From Chalara sp. BL73 (taxonomy: Eukaryota; Ascomycota; Leotiomycetes; Helotiales): a stretch of 64,000 nucleotides of DNA. This document shows positions 1 through 12,972 of the stretch, one piece after another; positions within the stretch are counted from its first letter, which is position 1, and the number at the start of each line of letters is the position of its first letter. A model generated the notes under the pieces. That model saw only the letters and a list, made by a program, of their open reading frames with translations, made no database searches and had not been told where the DNA came from. The stretch is from the NCBI GenBank assembly GCA_918026815.1, contig CAKJVC010000146.1:62001-126000 (forward strand). Reading direction: 5' to 3'. Both the position numbers and the translations under genes were made by a program.

Positions 1-732
1 GAAAAGTCAGCTGAATCACGGTGAATAATTTAGGAGGTTGGTGGCAGGAATTAGAGGAATAGTTGGCATAGATCTCTCTGAGGTTGGTATTGAGAGCATA
101 AGAAAACTAACGCGAGAGGTAGCCTGCATTTTGCTGCTTTAACATTTGGCGTTAGGGGCATGCATTGCAGCAGCACTCAGTGGCTGTTGGAGAGGCTGTT
201 ATCATGTGAAGATATTATTGAAGTTTAAGATACCAAACGACCACGTCAAGTGGTGTGTAGTTTTAGGCAGGCAAAATGCCATGAATGCAAATATTACTCA
301 AGAATTCTAGGACCAGACGAATCAAGAATCGTGGAATAGATAGCCGAGGAGTTTGTAGCTTTTGAGGTTAAAAGTGTGTATCTTATTTTATCGCAAATCC
401 CATCATATTCGACTCGGTACTGGAGTATATATAAGTGAGCTTAAGTTAATAGCTTAGTCCATACTGCCTTTTCTTCTAGCCTATTTTGATATTGTACACT
501 CCTCATTTTCTGAAATTGCAGCAGTTCTCTTACTCTAAACTAGCTAGTTCTGGGATGGCATAAACTTGTGAGCTCGTTCGCCCAGACAAGGCTTCAAGCG
601 TCATATATCCAGAATTTAAGAGGGTGCATTCTTGACTCCATCATGTCAAGATCATATTCAGACTGTCATCCATCTTAAATATTTTTGAGGGGGGGGGCTT
701 GAAATCTACAACACAACTTTCTGCAGTGTCAT
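1..732. other. Left-edge non-coding stretch
   Basis: I see no convincing coding frame here. The stretch is AT-rich with stops in all frames. It holds a TATATATA-like box near 426-433 and a nine-base G run at 689-697. It probably contains the 3' flank of the small minus-strand gene that ends at 733 and flanking DNA of a gene outside the window. Confidence 0.5.
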
Positions 733-1092
733 TCACTTCCCCTTATATTCCCGTATCTTCCTTTCCTCTTCCGTCTCTCCTCCGGCGGCGACATTCTTTT
801 GACTTGCGAGGCCGGCCAATTGTTTGATAGACTGTTGCTCAACAGGCGCCTCTAATTGTCCATGCCGTCTCAGACTCTCATTGTGCCAATTGATTTGCCC
901 ACCGTCTGCTTCCCTATGTTGCTGAGCATTCTTCTTTGCGGCTTGTATACTGGTTCGAGCATACACAAATAGTATGCTAGCCATACAAAATGCCGCCAGT
1001 GGGGCTTGGATCGTCTATGGATGTTAGTGATGTAAACGGCTGATGGCAATAGGGAAGAATACTCTCGAGTTTAAATTGAACTTTGGAGGCAT
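733..1092 (-). CDS. Small single-pass membrane protein, unknown function
   Basis: Two exons, complement(733..1014, 1063..1092), give 103 residues. The start ATG at 1092 lies in a 30-base first exon. The 48-base intron has donor GTATTC, branch CTAAC and acceptor CATAG, and joining keeps frame. Residues about 11-30 form a hydrophobic segment (TIQAPLAAFCMASILFVYAR) followed by a basic, Gln-rich, hydrophilic tail, so it looks like a small anchored protein, perhaps mitochondrial. I do not recognise the family. The gene is divergent from the MCP2-like gene, with about 235 bases between the start codons. The open frame alone would begin at 984 and lose the hydrophobic segment, so the spliced model is preferred. 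Confidence 0.6.
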
Positions 1093-1327
1093 GCTGGATT
1101 ATGGCACAATGTTCACAATGGACAGAGATTGAAAGTAAACAGAGTTGTCGTATGAGAATCATTCGACTGATCCCTGCACTCAAACCTCGGTCAGTCGATG
1201 ACGTCCAGGACATCCTCAACAATTTTTATTTCATGAACTACGAGGGAGGCGATATTCACGAAACATGATATTATAACACGACAACCCGCCCAAAAACCTG
1301 GGATTGGCCATTACAAGAACATTCAGA

Positions 1328-3160
1328 ATGAGAGGATTCAGTTTTGCAACAGCGCTAGGCCTGGGGAAGTCGGCTCCCTGGGTGTGCAGGAGATGTGCCT
1401 CACAGGCGCAAACTGGACTTCGGAGCACGATGCAGTTTAGAGGATATGCCACAAGAAACCGATGTGCAGGGCGACAAGGAAAACAGAGACGACTCATACT
1501 TGCCGCTACGACTGGAGGTGCATTAGGGGCCGCGGCGGTGACGTTCGCAGACGATGTCAAGCACGGATATGAGGCCGCTGAGCGCACAGGCAGAGTGGTT
1601 AGCACACTGTTTGTCAATATAAATGAGTACGATCCTTGTAATCTCGCGCAACTCACAATGAAGCTCTAACGTGTCTTGAAGCTATCGAGTTACACTGAAC
1701 CAGAACGAGAATATAGAGGACGAAGAGGAGCAGACGAGACTTTTAAATGCTTGCCACCAGAGATGCGCAGATAGGACGCTGAAAGTTCTCGAGAAGAATG
1801 GGTCTATATTTATTAAGCTCGGTCAGCATTTGGTAGATTGCACAGGAACCTTTAATGTTGAAAGCTGCTAATGCTGGATCAGAGCGCTATGAACTATTTG
1901 CTTCCACTCGAATGGACTACCACTTTTATACCGCTTCAGGACAAATGCCCAGTCTCATCCTATGAGTTCATAGAAGAAATGTTTCTACAAGATACTGGTG
2001 AAGAAATATCAGACTACTTCTCCGAATTTGCACGGCTACCCATAGGTGCAGCGTCTCTTGCCCAGGTACATTTAGCTACAATCAAAGAGACGGGGCAGAA
2101 AGTAGCAGTAAAGGTTCAGCACCCAGCGTTAGCAGAATGGGCAAATCTGGACCTAGCTTTAACAAGGTTCTCATTTTCGACACTGAAGAGATTTTTTCCA
2201 GATTATGATCTAGAATGGCTGTCAAACGAGATGGAGTACTCGCTTCCTCAAGAGCTTGACTTTGTGCTCGAAGGCCAAAATGCTCTACGGGCGAAGGAGT
2301 ATTTCTCCCATATACCAGAACTCCCTCTAGTGATTCCGGATGTAATTTGGGCCAAGAAGAGAATACTTGTTATGGAGAATGTGTCCGGTCATCGTCCAGA
2401 TGATCTTGAATTTCTTGATTCAAACGGAATCGATCGGGATGAAGTTTCTGCAGCTCTCGCTCGAATCTTCAACGAAATGATATTTGGGACTAATGCGCCT
2501 CTCCATTGCGATCCTCATGGTGGCAATATTGCAATACGAAAGAATAACAAGCGACGCGGAGCAAATTTTGATGTGGTTCTCTATGACCATGGCCTATACC
2601 GCGATATCCCCATCGAGCTCCGACGTTCATACGCTAAACTGTGGTTGGCGGTGCTTGATACTGATGAGCCACGGATGCGGAAGTATGCCAAAGAGGTAGC
2701 CGGTGTTAGTGACGAACAATTCCCGCTATTTGCATCAGCCATAACTGGGCGTGATTACCGCATACTGACGCAGTCCGTTGCCATTGCACGTTCAGAGGAA
2801 GAGAAGAAGAACATCAGCGATGCGCTGGGAGAAGGAATGCTACAACAACTAGTTCAAATGCTCGGCCAAGTCCCGCGAATCATCTTATTGATCTTGAAGA
2901 CAAATGATTTGACTAGAAGTTTGGATGAGAACCTACACACCAGGCAAGGTCCGGTGAGGACTTTCCTGATATTAGCAAGGTACTGCTCTCGCACTGTTTT
3001 TGAGGAGCGAGTGGAGGATCTCAAGAATAGAGGGAGCTTATTTTGGCCGCGCAATCTATTGGGTCTCTTATCGGCCTGGTTAGGGTATATCAGAGTTGAG
3101 GCGAAGTTGGAGCTTTTCGAATTGGGATTGGGTATCAAGCGACTGACGGGAATGGCATAA
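1328..3160 (+). CDS. MCP2: ABC1/ADCK1-type atypical kinase, mitochondrial (MCP2-like)
   Basis: Three exons, join(1328..1626, 1682..1832, 1883..3160), give 575 residues. The N terminus is basic and serine/alanine-rich like a mitochondrial presequence, followed by a Gly/Ala segment at about 48-60. Family hallmarks are present: a KxGQ motif (FIKLGQHL) near 144-151, the Ala-rich loop PIGAASLAQVH at 203-213 replacing a glycine loop, the VAVK lysine at 227, the catalytic-loop-like HCDPHGGN at 358-365, and a YDHG metal motif around D385. The family (UbiB/ADCK) supports mitochondrial lipid or coenzyme Q homeostasis; yeast Mcp2 suppresses ERMES defects and sits in the inner membrane. The Gly in HGGN, where many relatives have Pro, is noted. 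Introns were placed by the family motif KLGQHLSAMNYLLP, which spans the second junction. Confidence 0.9.
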
Positions 3161-3707
3161 GTGTATATAGCAACGATCTAACAGAGGCGGCATGCAACAG
3201 CTAGACATGATAGAAATACCCGGCATTAGAATACCTAGAAAATTAGAAGCACGAATTTGTTATGATTTCTCATTGTCCTAAAATCCGATGGTACATTGAT
3301 TAACCTGCAACAAAAAGGGGCTTAAGCGAGCAGTCTCAGCATGGAAAAAAACACGAAGACGTTCAATCCAGTGCTCAGTTGAGTGATCATACTAGAATTG
3401 GTTGTTTAATAATGGAGTCATACGCGAACTCCGGAATCCTGTGCTTGACAGTAGCTAAATAAGAACCAGGAAGGACACATCATAGCAGTGAAGAAGCGAT
3501 TTTAATAAGAGAATGTTTAACAAGATGGCAAAGGGAGGTATCGATGCAGTTTCATTCATTGCATCTCATTCGTATGTCCATACAGTCCCGCCATTTCCCA
3601 GTACCCATCCTCGCAATCTATGCAACATATACTTATACTTTCGACGCCGGGAAAATGCAGAATAAAACCTCGGCACTCCCAACTCTTGGGTATCTCTTTT
3701 AAACATT
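3161..3707. other. Convergent intergenic region
   Basis: The 3' flanks of the MCP2-like gene (plus) and sepH (minus) meet here. I see no coding frame or RNA gene. It is AT-rich and presumably holds both poly(A) regions. Confidence 0.6.
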
Positions 3708-6700
3708 TCATGACCACTTTATGTCTCCACTTGGTGCTCGGGTCCTCCGCCTCGAATTTAATTGTGGCGCTGTGCCTCCTGGCGTCGGTTGCGATGCTGT
3801 TTGTCTCGGTTGGTCCTTGTATTGCGTACTTTCTCGGCGTGAAGATGAAGGCTCTTCTCTTAGAGCAGGAGCAGCCATAGATGACCGCGATGTACGAAGC
3901 ATTGATGTCCGTGGCAAGCGACTTTTGCTTGTGGTTGCGTTATTCGCAAGTTCCGAGCTAGTCCTTCGGACCGACATCTGTGGCCCATCACGACTTCTGG
4001 GTCGGTAAAGTATTGAGTCACCACCACTTGATGGCACGGCCATTCGCCTAGGCGTAACACTCCCATCAACAAATGCGGATGCTAGGGACGCTCGACTCGC
4101 GTGGGTCGGTGTGAGCGGAGTAGATTCGCTCTTCTTTAACGAAGGTGGTGTATAAGAGTTTGTGCGTCTTGAGCTCTGTCCGGTTCGGGATCTACCTCCA
4201 CTATTGTTCTCTTGTCCTTTGTCGAGATTCAGCTTCACAAGCTCACTCGCCATATTTCTTACTAGTACGGCGTTATCGCTTTCTGCCAGTCGTTCAATTG
4301 CTTCAAACAGATCGTGGTTGACGATTTTAGTGGCATGATTTTCATTAGGATCGCATATGCTCCTTACTATACGAAGTAGGTTCAACCTTACCACAGCTTT
4401 CTTATTGTTCAGCTTCTGCAAGATACCTGTGAACAAATCTGGGCGGGGCAGAGACGCAGCAATCGGTGAACTGAGTCTTAGTAGTTTCTGCAGCGGTTCA
4501 AGGAGATTATAATCAAATGCGCTAGCTTTCGGTGCATTGAAGCATTTGATAATTGCTTCCGTGAAATTGCCTTCGAGCAGAGATTTTTCGACCTTGGCAG
4601 TCTCTTCTTGAAGCCTGGGATCCTGATCAGTGGATTATATATGATACATATCTATGCACTTACCAGATGAAAATAGCGTCAAGTGCTGTTACTTGCCAGT
4701 ACTGATCTTCAAGGAGCGAGACATAGAACTGCAAACCTTTGTTTTGCCAAAGATACTTTCTGCCTACTTTACCAGAGTGTGCCATATCACAAAGGATCGG
4801 CAACGCAAACTCTTTGGGAGGTCTTTTGGTCTTCATCACCCTTTGAAGTAGCGGTATAATGCCATTGGTGGCAGCATCCTCCTGTCGTACCTTGCTGAGC
4901 CTACACAGATTGTACATTGTATTCAGCACTTGATTCGACATCTCACGAAAGTGGGTAGGTGCCTTTCTCATGCTAGCGTTGAGTAAATCTATTAGAAGTT
5001 CAATTGCATTCGCCGAGTGTAAACTGTCTAGTGTGGTTGAGAGCATCGACAGATTCTTGATGAATTTAAGCATTGTAATCTGATGAGCAGGGGTCATGTG
5101 TCTCAGGTTCTTTAGGACTCCTAAAATCCGCTCAGCGACTAGGCATTCCTTGAGTAATGGAAATCACTTACGTTTCAAGACTACACGGTCTGCCACTACT
5201 TCTTTGACATAATTTTCAGCTTGGGAGAACAGATAGAAGATATTCACGATTCGTCCTTCAATTAGTTCAGAAAGCTCGTCCTTTTCCTCGTCGAGTACGC
5301 GCTCCAACACCAGGGCTAAAGGAGAGAGAATTTTGCTTCTAGAGAATATTCGACAAAAGTCATTTTTTGGAGTAGGCCCCTGGATTTGTTAGACAACATC
5401 ATACATGAGGTTTCGGACGCCAGAATATACCTGAAGTTCAAATACGTTCCAGATCCCGTTTACTCCAATAAGTACCAGGTCTCTTGCTTCATCATAATCC
5501 TCATCCAGGAACTCTACCAGGACGTTGAGTCCCCCTGCGCTAACAAACATCTGCAGGGTTAGTGTTGAAGTTTGGTACATTTGTCGAACGAACGCAGCAG
5601 CCTCAAGCCTTATCTCGGTCGAGTACTGCCTAGCAGCGAACTTTGTTATAATTGGAATGCCTCCAACGAAACATAGATTCTCTTGTATCTCAACATCATT
5701 CAGAATGATCTAAGGCTGTCAGAAATTAATTCCTTCGCTTTCAAGGGGCACCTACCATATTTACGACTTTCAACAGGCGCAATATAGTGCTTTGCCAACT
5801 TTTGACGGTGCATGGTTCTAGTATTTCTAAGATTGGTAGCATCCCATGAGCACTTATGATGAGTCCTTTCGCTTCTTCGGATTCCAAGAGAACATCAAGC
5901 TTATTTATATGTTAGTAGTATTTATTAATATGTTGACAAACACTTACCAGCTGTGTTGATAGATCAGAGATCACTTCTTCTTCTTCTGTTACCTTCAAAG
6001 AGCTGATCAGACCCTCCACTAAAGTGCATAGCCTTGCATGCTTGTCTCTAGCTATATTAGCTTGTAAATCCATCTCGTCAAAGCCTTGTTCTAATGAAGC
6101 AAAAGGATCGTCTTCGTCATCTTCATCGCCGAGCCACGAGTTATTCGATAATTTGGAATGCAGCATCAGAGCCCCAACTCCGTCCTCAGAACCAGCCTCG
6201 CTTTCATCTCTTTCACTAAGTGCGCCATCCTTGCCGAATATATCAGAGAAATCTTCATCGTCTTCGTCCTCTGCATATCTCTGAATTTCCACTGAAGATC
6301 TAGTCCGTCGCATTGATTGTTCCTGCACCTCAGCACGGACAGTAGGCTTCCTTCTGACACTACTGTTGCCATTTGTTATAGGCGACTGTGCCGAACGAGT
6401 TAGGTCTGAGGGATGAAACAGCTTGGGGGAGAGCGCATCATCCTTGGCCAATATTAGTGGGAAACTAGGAGTGCCAACCGTCTATTACTTACCTTAACGA
6501 TATTGAGTCTTTTATCAAAAACACTTTCATTGTCCATGAACAAGTCTGAATAATCTTCTATGGGCTGCTCTCGGTACAAAGCTGCTAGCCTTGATGGAAG
6601 CACAAATCTGTCCACCTGAGCTTTGATAGGAGAAGTAGGGCGTTTGGGGCCACCATTCTGCGAAGCTTTTCTAGGAGAACTCCTTTGTGTAACTGCAGGT

Positions 6701-8519
6701 TTTAGGTCTTGAGTGACAATTGTAGGCTTTACTCGGTAAGGCCGAATCGTCTCAAGCTCAAGAGAGTCAGGCTCCACATTTTTATTTGGCCCTTTGATGG
6801 TTGTGAGATCGCCCTCAAAATTACTGTCCCAATTATCATTCTCATCATTCATTGAGTCGATCAAAGCAAAGGCCTTTAGTCGATCTGCAGAGAGCAAGCC
6901 GCCGAAATTGTCATGAGGCTTGAACTGGGGAAGGTGAAGAGCACTAGGTGATATTGATGAAGTAAAATCATCATCCCAGTTGTCGTCCCCTTACAGTTAT
7001 CAGCAGATATCCAATAATCAGTCAAAACTGTATCGCATAGACAACATACCTGTCCCTTCTGGAGACCGAAAAGATTCGGCATAAATTTTGGGCTTTGCTA
7101 ATGTTAGAGGACCTTTCGCCGGAGTATTCATTCCAATGGCATGGGGATCGTTTTGCACATTTCGTAAAGGCGGATCCCGTTTTGGTGGCATAGGACTTGC
7201 AACATTAGATCTCGTTGAGACACGAAATGAGCCTCCTGTAGGTGACCTCAAGGCCTCATTCCATTGCTTTACCTCTTCAACAGCTTCATTGAAGTTGGCT
7301 GGTTGCTTGGCAACTGGGGCGTCCGAACGACGGGATCCTACAATCCATGCATGTTTCAGCAACTTCCTCGCGGATACTCTCAGATTTGGATCCTTTTGAA
7401 AGCATTGCATAAGGAAGTCTCGAGCAGCCTAAAAGCACAAATTAGAATACAAACCGGCTCAAGTTTATACTTTGTACAACTTACTGGAGACACACCTTCT
7501 GGAAGTGGTGGATGGTCGTCATTGACAATGGCAAACAGTGCTGGCATCGGTGCTAATTTGTGATACGGGGGCTTGCCTTCCAGCAGTTCAATCACCGTAC
7601 ACCCAAGGCTCCAGATATCAGAGGCAGAGGTTGCACCAGATAGCTCAATAATCTCAGGGGCCATCCAGTACGGTGTTCCAACTACTTGAGCTTCTTTATC
7701 GGCACCAGCCAAGCTACTTGTAGAAACACCAAAGTCCGCGAGTTTAACCTTCCCATCTTTCGTGGTGAGGATATTGGCACCCTTGATGTCTCGATGAATG
7801 ACTCCCTGATCATGGAGATACTGGAGACCGTGTAAAACTTGTGTCATATAGATACCAACCAGGTTCTCGGGAAATTTGCCATAGCTTTTGCATATTGAAT
7901 GTAGAGATCCGTTCTCGCAATACCTAAAGTCCGTATTAGGCATGAGCTTCACTGAAATGAGTATGGAAAAGCTTACTCCAATATGATGCTTAAGCATTCT
8001 GAGGATTTGACAAAGCCCAGATATTTAACAATATTATCATGCTGTTATATGTTAGCCCAAAGACATCTCAAATCAGAAAAGATTATACACACCTTGAGGT
8101 TCTTAAGCAAATCAATTTCGGCCTGTATCACGTAGATTAGCTCTTGTTACCAACTAGGGGGACTTCTCTACCTCTATCATCCGTAGCTCACTCTTCGGCA
8201 GGTCCCCCAGTCTTATTTGCTTGATAGCCACAGCTTCTCCAGTTCCCAAGTTAAGAGCCTTGTAGACTGTTCCAAACGCTCCTTTCCCAAGAGAGTCTCC
8301 CAAAACCTAATCCATTCATAAGCAACTGTACGTAGATTCCTTGCAGAGGTGGGCTCATACATAGTCCTTTAGCTCAGGTATCTGGACGGCCTTTTCTTTC
8401 CTGACCACTACATCTTTTTTCGGTGTGCCTGGTGTTCTCTCTAACTTGACATTCGCATTGCCCGCTCCTGATCTTCCACCTTGTGTTTGCCGGTCAGAAG
8501 AGGGAGGATAGGAGACCAT
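3708..8519 (-). CDS. sepH: Septation protein kinase SepH (Cdc7-type, septation initiation network)
   Basis: Thirteen exons on the minus strand: 8361..8519, 8172..8306, 8093..8122, 7977..8041, 7485..7923, 7050..7428, 6493..6989, 5948..6442, 5756..5899, 5431..5709, 5172..5379, 4664..5120 and 3708..4614. The sum is 4194 bases, 1397 residues, as expected for SepH. The N-terminal STE-group kinase has GKGAFG at 60-65, the VAIK lysine at 82, HRDIKGAN at 173-180, DFG at 193-195 and APE at 218-220. The long C-terminal half is acidic and then helical (ARM-like), and ends in a Ser/Arg-rich tail. SepH is the orthologue of fission yeast Cdc7 and triggers cytokinesis and septum formation downstream of the Spg1 GTPase. 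The start chosen is the ATG at 8519 in context CACCATGG. The frame stays open upstream to about 8627 but without an ATG. The acceptor at 5120 was chosen because it restores the family motif VLKRVLKNLR. Confidence 0.93.
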
Positions 8520-9451
8520 GGTGATATCGCGGCCAATTCCTAGGCTTAGAGGACGGAGGGGAGAGGTCGACTCGTCTGGCAGAATGGGAATGGCATCCCA
8601 AACATATGGTCCGCGTTGTGCTGACAAGGATTACGTTCCCAACTTACAGTACGCGGGGTGATATAACTGTGATCCAGGTTATATCGAGGCGGACATTCAG
8701 CAGCCGAAGCACACGTCGTTAGAGACTAACCATTCACAGTGCTCTGGAGGGCCGATACTCGAGATTTTATTCCTCGGAATATAGCATTGTATTCTTTGAA
8801 GCCGCGAGTAGAGCACTTCTGCTAATGCTTTACAAAATCCTGTTGCATCCTCGAAATTCGTGCGTCGAGTACGTTAAGTTGACAAACGTGCATGGATTCG
8901 CGACCTGCATAATAAGGCTGAGGATCGGCCTTGGATCAGGAACAGGCATTTCATTCATTATTCAACTCCTATTTCTAGCATTCTCCTACTCTTGAACTCC
9001 ATTCAACTTATTCTATAGGACAATTACGCGGATTCCAACACCATCCTAATTTGGGTTGAGGAAGAGACAATGACCTCTCTAGTGAAAGTCAGGTGCCCGT
9101 TTCCTCTTGACTCGATCGGAGCTTTCTCAATGACCAATAGTACGCATACTAGATTGATTATTTCTACTTTCTGCTTACTATTCATTATCACTAGCTGTAC
9201 TTTCATTATTGTCGCTCTTCCATAACCAATGCATTATTTTAAGCTTATATGTGTTCAAAGCCCATCACATAGAAGCTTTTGTATTTGATTTCAGAAATTG
9301 CCGCCGAGTGTCTTTTATAATGGCTAAAATGTAAGCTCATGCCACCGAATGGAGGCCGTAATTTTCGTTTCCCTGGTAGAATTATAGTACAACATTGGTA
9401 TCATAAAGTTCAGAAATTTTCCACGCCTTTCTTTTTGTAATGAAAAAAACA
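8520..9451. other. Upstream region of sepH
   Basis: About 930 bases between two minus-strand genes. No supported coding frame was found. The region before the sepH start should hold its promoter and 5' leader. The AT-rich part at 9000-9450 should hold the 3' end of the next gene. Confidence 0.5.
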
Positions 9452-10854
9452 TTAGCTCGAGGGCTCACGACGGAGTCCAGCTCCTGCCCACCACTCCTCC
9501 GGTATATCGTCACGTTCTGCTAATCGCGAGATTATTCGCTGCATCCCCCCTAGATTTTCAATATCTCCAGATCTATCCCTTTGAGACGCCCGGTCTGCTC
9601 TTGCAGTCACAACGTCGGCATAGCTTCTCCAGAGGCGACCGCTTGCGCGCGATTCTCGTAGTTCATATAGATCTTCGTCGTCGTCTTCGTCGTCGTCATT
9701 GGAGCCAGATTCGGAAACATCACAGTCAGGGGCTGTCCGAGCCTCTTCATTCATGACCAAACTTGTCATGGATGTATTTGCTGACACCGAACCCGAACCA
9801 GAGGCCGTGACCCCGGTAGAGGCCGAAGTTGATACAAAAGAAGACCCAACGCTAGGTGGCTGGGGATCAGGCGTTATGCTCGTCAAAAGCGTCTCCCAGG
9901 CCGCTCCTTGATCAGGACTCAGGCTACGTTCTCGATCACCAAGCCCATCCATCTGGAGTGCCGAACGAGTACGCATCCGCCGCGCCATCAACCTCTGCCG
10001 GTTTTGAGAACTAAGAGCCTGGACTCGCTCTGATAGCTCGGATCTTGTGGCCTAAAGATAACTAAGTCAGCCAATATTAACACAGAAATCAGAAGCAAAC
10101 TACATGGTTTCAAAACATGGAACGTATTCAAAACATATGTGTGCTTACACCGGAATGATAAGGAGGCCTCCGAGCGGTAGCGACGAAGTCAATAGATTCT
10201 TCCTCTGCGCGTTGGCCAATATTCTCAACATCGCCTGTAGGTGTGTATCTAGAAGGGGAAGTGGCGGCGTTTCGAGGAGATTCAGAACCAATATGGCCCA
10301 AGCGTGTAATATCCGTTTCTGTATAAGGTGGAGTTGGTGCTGGATGTCTTCGCGCTAATCTTCGGAGATCACGTATATTGATTCGCTCTATCTCTCTTCT
10401 TCGGTCGTCAAAAGAGGAATAGTCTCTAGATTCGGGCACTGGAGGCATCAATGGCCCATCAACGTCCATATTTGGCGGGTATTGGCGTTCAAAGCTCAGC
10501 GTGTCGCGTAACCGCATGCGCTCGTTCCATATGCGGTGACCACGTGCCAAAACACCCTCCGAGTCATCGGAAGGCGATATACGTTGACCTCCAACGACCG
10601 CATACTCTGTATAGGATGCATCTGGTAGCCCAGCGGTCATTCCAAGCATATGTCTTCTTCGTGCTTCAGCCGAAGGACGCGCTCCGTGTCCGCGCACAGT
10701 CCGTTGTCGTCGGATGGATGACCTAGGCGCTGCGACCTTTTCGACTACTTTTGCCGTAAGTTGGGGCGATGGAGGTGATATGAAAACTCTAAACAAATAT
10801 TAGTGTTGGAAATATATGGATGAGGCTCAGGATTAATGCCTACGGTAGACCCAT
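9452..10854 (-). CDS. Conserved Pezizomycotina hypothetical protein, disordered
   Basis: Proposed exons are complement(10844..10854, 10149..10788, 9452..10051), giving 416 residues; the total is an exact multiple of three. The start ATG sits in an 11-base first exon (MGLP), with A at -3 and G at +4. The protein is Arg-, Ser- and Pro-rich with few hydrophobic stretches. It has an acidic run (NDDDEDDDED) and a conserved-looking C terminus containing SRLAERDDIPEEWWAGAGL. I recall similar C-terminal IPxEWWAxAGL motifs in uncharacterised proteins of Aspergillus relatives, but no function is known to me. The two downstream introns are well supported. The tiny first exon is an inference, because other upstream frames are open but lack an ATG. 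Confidence 0.65.
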
Positions 10855-11614
10855 TTTGCGACGCGAAGCTCTTTGCACCAAGCAACGGGTTGAAAGATTG
10901 CGAACAAGTGATGCGCGACAAAGAATCGGATGAAATTGGTGTGATTACGGTTGTTGCGGATTGTGGTGTTGAGGTTGATGATGATTATGGGAAGAAGGCG
11001 AAGGAGCAGAGGAGGCTGGTGTTGTCGCCAATCTGACGGGGGGAAGGTGATTGTCTCCCTGGGGAAATCTTGGCGCACCTCGGGCAAGCAACCCTGGCCG
11101 TGAGCGAGAAACCCAAAGATGATCTCGACCTGGAGCTGGGCTTGGACTCGGACTTGGATTTTGTTTCACCAGTTTATAGAATTGAAGTTCGTGCGATATT
11201 TTATTATGTCCCCGACAGCCATTAACAGTCATCTCTGTCCTTGTGCCGGGAGGCGAGCCCAAAATTCTTGATTCAAGCCCATACCGACCCTTGCATTCAG
11301 TCGTTAAGTATCAAGCAATTCAGCAGCAGACGGTTGACAGAGTAAGGGACCTTATTAGGGAGCTTCCCCCACCCTACAGTAGCCTGCGGTACCTGGGCCT
11401 AGCTCGCCTGGATTGCACGGTTGCAACCCAAGGGTCACCACACGCACGCGAAGGTTAATCATCAAGACCCGGCGCCGGAATTACTTTTCCCACCCACGCA
11501 TCATCACATCAACTTCCTATATACACGATTGTTTCGATACCAGAACCAGTGCATGCCAGATAGATTGAGCATCGTGCGGCGATCAAATCATGTGTTACCG
11601 ATACATGTAGTAAG
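10855..11614. other. Divergent promoter region
   Basis: This 760-base region separates the minus-strand hypothetical gene from the dihydrofolate synthase gene. Open frames exist on the minus strand (to about 11262) and on the plus strand (11243-11458). They are Pro/His/Asn-rich and lack splice or family support, so I treat the region as regulatory or UTR. An undetected N-terminal exon of the minus-strand gene could lie here. Confidence 0.45.
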
Positions 11615-12972
11615 ATGATTGAGCTTGGATTGGCCCGCATAAGTAAGGACTACTTTTCCTCTTCTACTTCTCCCGCTGAGCGTCGAATTTGGTTCGCATG
11701 CAAAGCTACCTGTAATCTGTGGGCAGGATATTGTGCTGATTGAGTCCGCAAGGCCGCCTTCTAAAATATACTCCTCAATCATGGAGAGCAATCCACGTTG
11801 CAGGCACAAACGGGAAAGGAACCATTTGTGCTTATTTGTCAGCCATGCTCAATGCGAGCGGCGTCAGATGTGGACGATTCACCTCCCCTCATTTGATTGA
11901 CCGCTGGGATTGCATCACTATAAATGAGCAAGTAGAGCGCGAAGATGTGTTCCATGCAGCGGAGAAGCTTGTCATGATAAGGAATGCAGCTGACAGCATC
12001 GGGGCCTCCGAATTCGAGCTTCTCACAGCCACAGCATTCGAGGTTTTTGAAAGGGAGAAAATTGAGATGGGTGTGATTGAGGTCGGGTTAGGAGGAAGAC
12101 TGGATGCCACAAATGCTATGGAGAATAAAGCTGTTACAGTTATTTCCAAGATCGGGCTTGACCATCAAGGATTTCTGGGAAACACGATCGAGGAAATTGC
12201 ACGCCAGAAAGCAGGTATCATGCGTCCTGGCGTTCCCTGCGTCTTAGATAGAACCAACCCACCTGCTGTTCGGAATGTGGTCGAAGAATACGCGAAGGAA
12301 ATCGGAACAGAAGTAGTACTCAGCTCCACCGAGTCATCTTTTCTTGACGAGCTATCTGAGAAGGACTATGAGCCTCATCAGTGGGAAAACCTGGCCTGTG
12401 CCTATACTGCATTTCATCTCGCATATACGGATTTAAAATCTCCTCTGCATCGTGTTCTTCCTGCCATACAGAATATGGAGTGGCCAGGCCGACTACAGAC
12501 ACTAGATATCAGGGCGATTACAGGGCGATTTCAGACAGTTCTTCTTGACGGAGCACATAACATACAATCAGCTGAGGTTTTGGGATCGTATGTTGACAAG
12601 AGGCTACGAAGTGATAGCGCCAGAGTTACCTGGGTATTAGGCGCATCTGAAGGGAAGGAGCTTGATGGTATCTTAAAACCTCTGTTACGCCCAATTGATT
12701 GTGTAGCAGCTGTGAAATTTGGGCCTGTCGATGGCATGCCTTGGGTTCAGCCTATGCACCCACGGGACATTCTTGCTAGCGTAAGTAGCACTGGGGTATC
12801 AGAGTTTCAGCAGTATGATGCTGGCAATGATCTTTCTGGGGCATTGCGCTGGGCAGTGACTGCTGCTGCAGATGGTCCAGTAGTGATTGCTGGAAGTCTT
12901 TATCTAGTTTCTGACGTCTTACGCCTTCTTCGAGATGCAGAAAGCTTGAAGGCTAGACTCTTAAACCAATGA
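11615..12972 (+). CDS. FOL3: Dihydrofolate synthase (FolC/FPGS family)
   Basis: Two exons, join(11615..11642, 11753..12972), give 415 residues. Exon 1 encodes MIELGLARI and the acceptor at 11752 restores the family start MIELGLARISRLL. The ATP-binding loop HVAGTNGKGT lies at 24-33. The folate-binding region TSPHL, the loop KIGLDHQGFLGNTIEEIARQKAGI and the Mur-ligase C-terminal motif LDGAHN are all present. The length matches fungal FOL3 (about 420-430). The enzyme ligates L-glutamate to dihydropteroate to give dihydrofolate, the last de novo step before reduction. The alternative is folylpolyglutamate synthase (MET7 type), but the short length and N terminus favour FOL3. Confidence 0.92.

Noticed and set aside
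5121..5171. Shorter sepH intron of 33 bases (acceptor at 5139) or 41 bases (acceptor at 5131)
   Set aside because: The first is shorter than fungal introns normally are and the second breaks frame. The 51-base intron ending at 5121 keeps frame and restores the conserved VLKRVLKNLR.
10945..11262. Pro/Ser/His-rich frame upstream of the hypothetical gene at 9452-10854
   Set aside because: Out of frame with the downstream exon at the available splice sites, and composition looks like untranslated low-complexity DNA. An extra upstream exon cannot be excluded.
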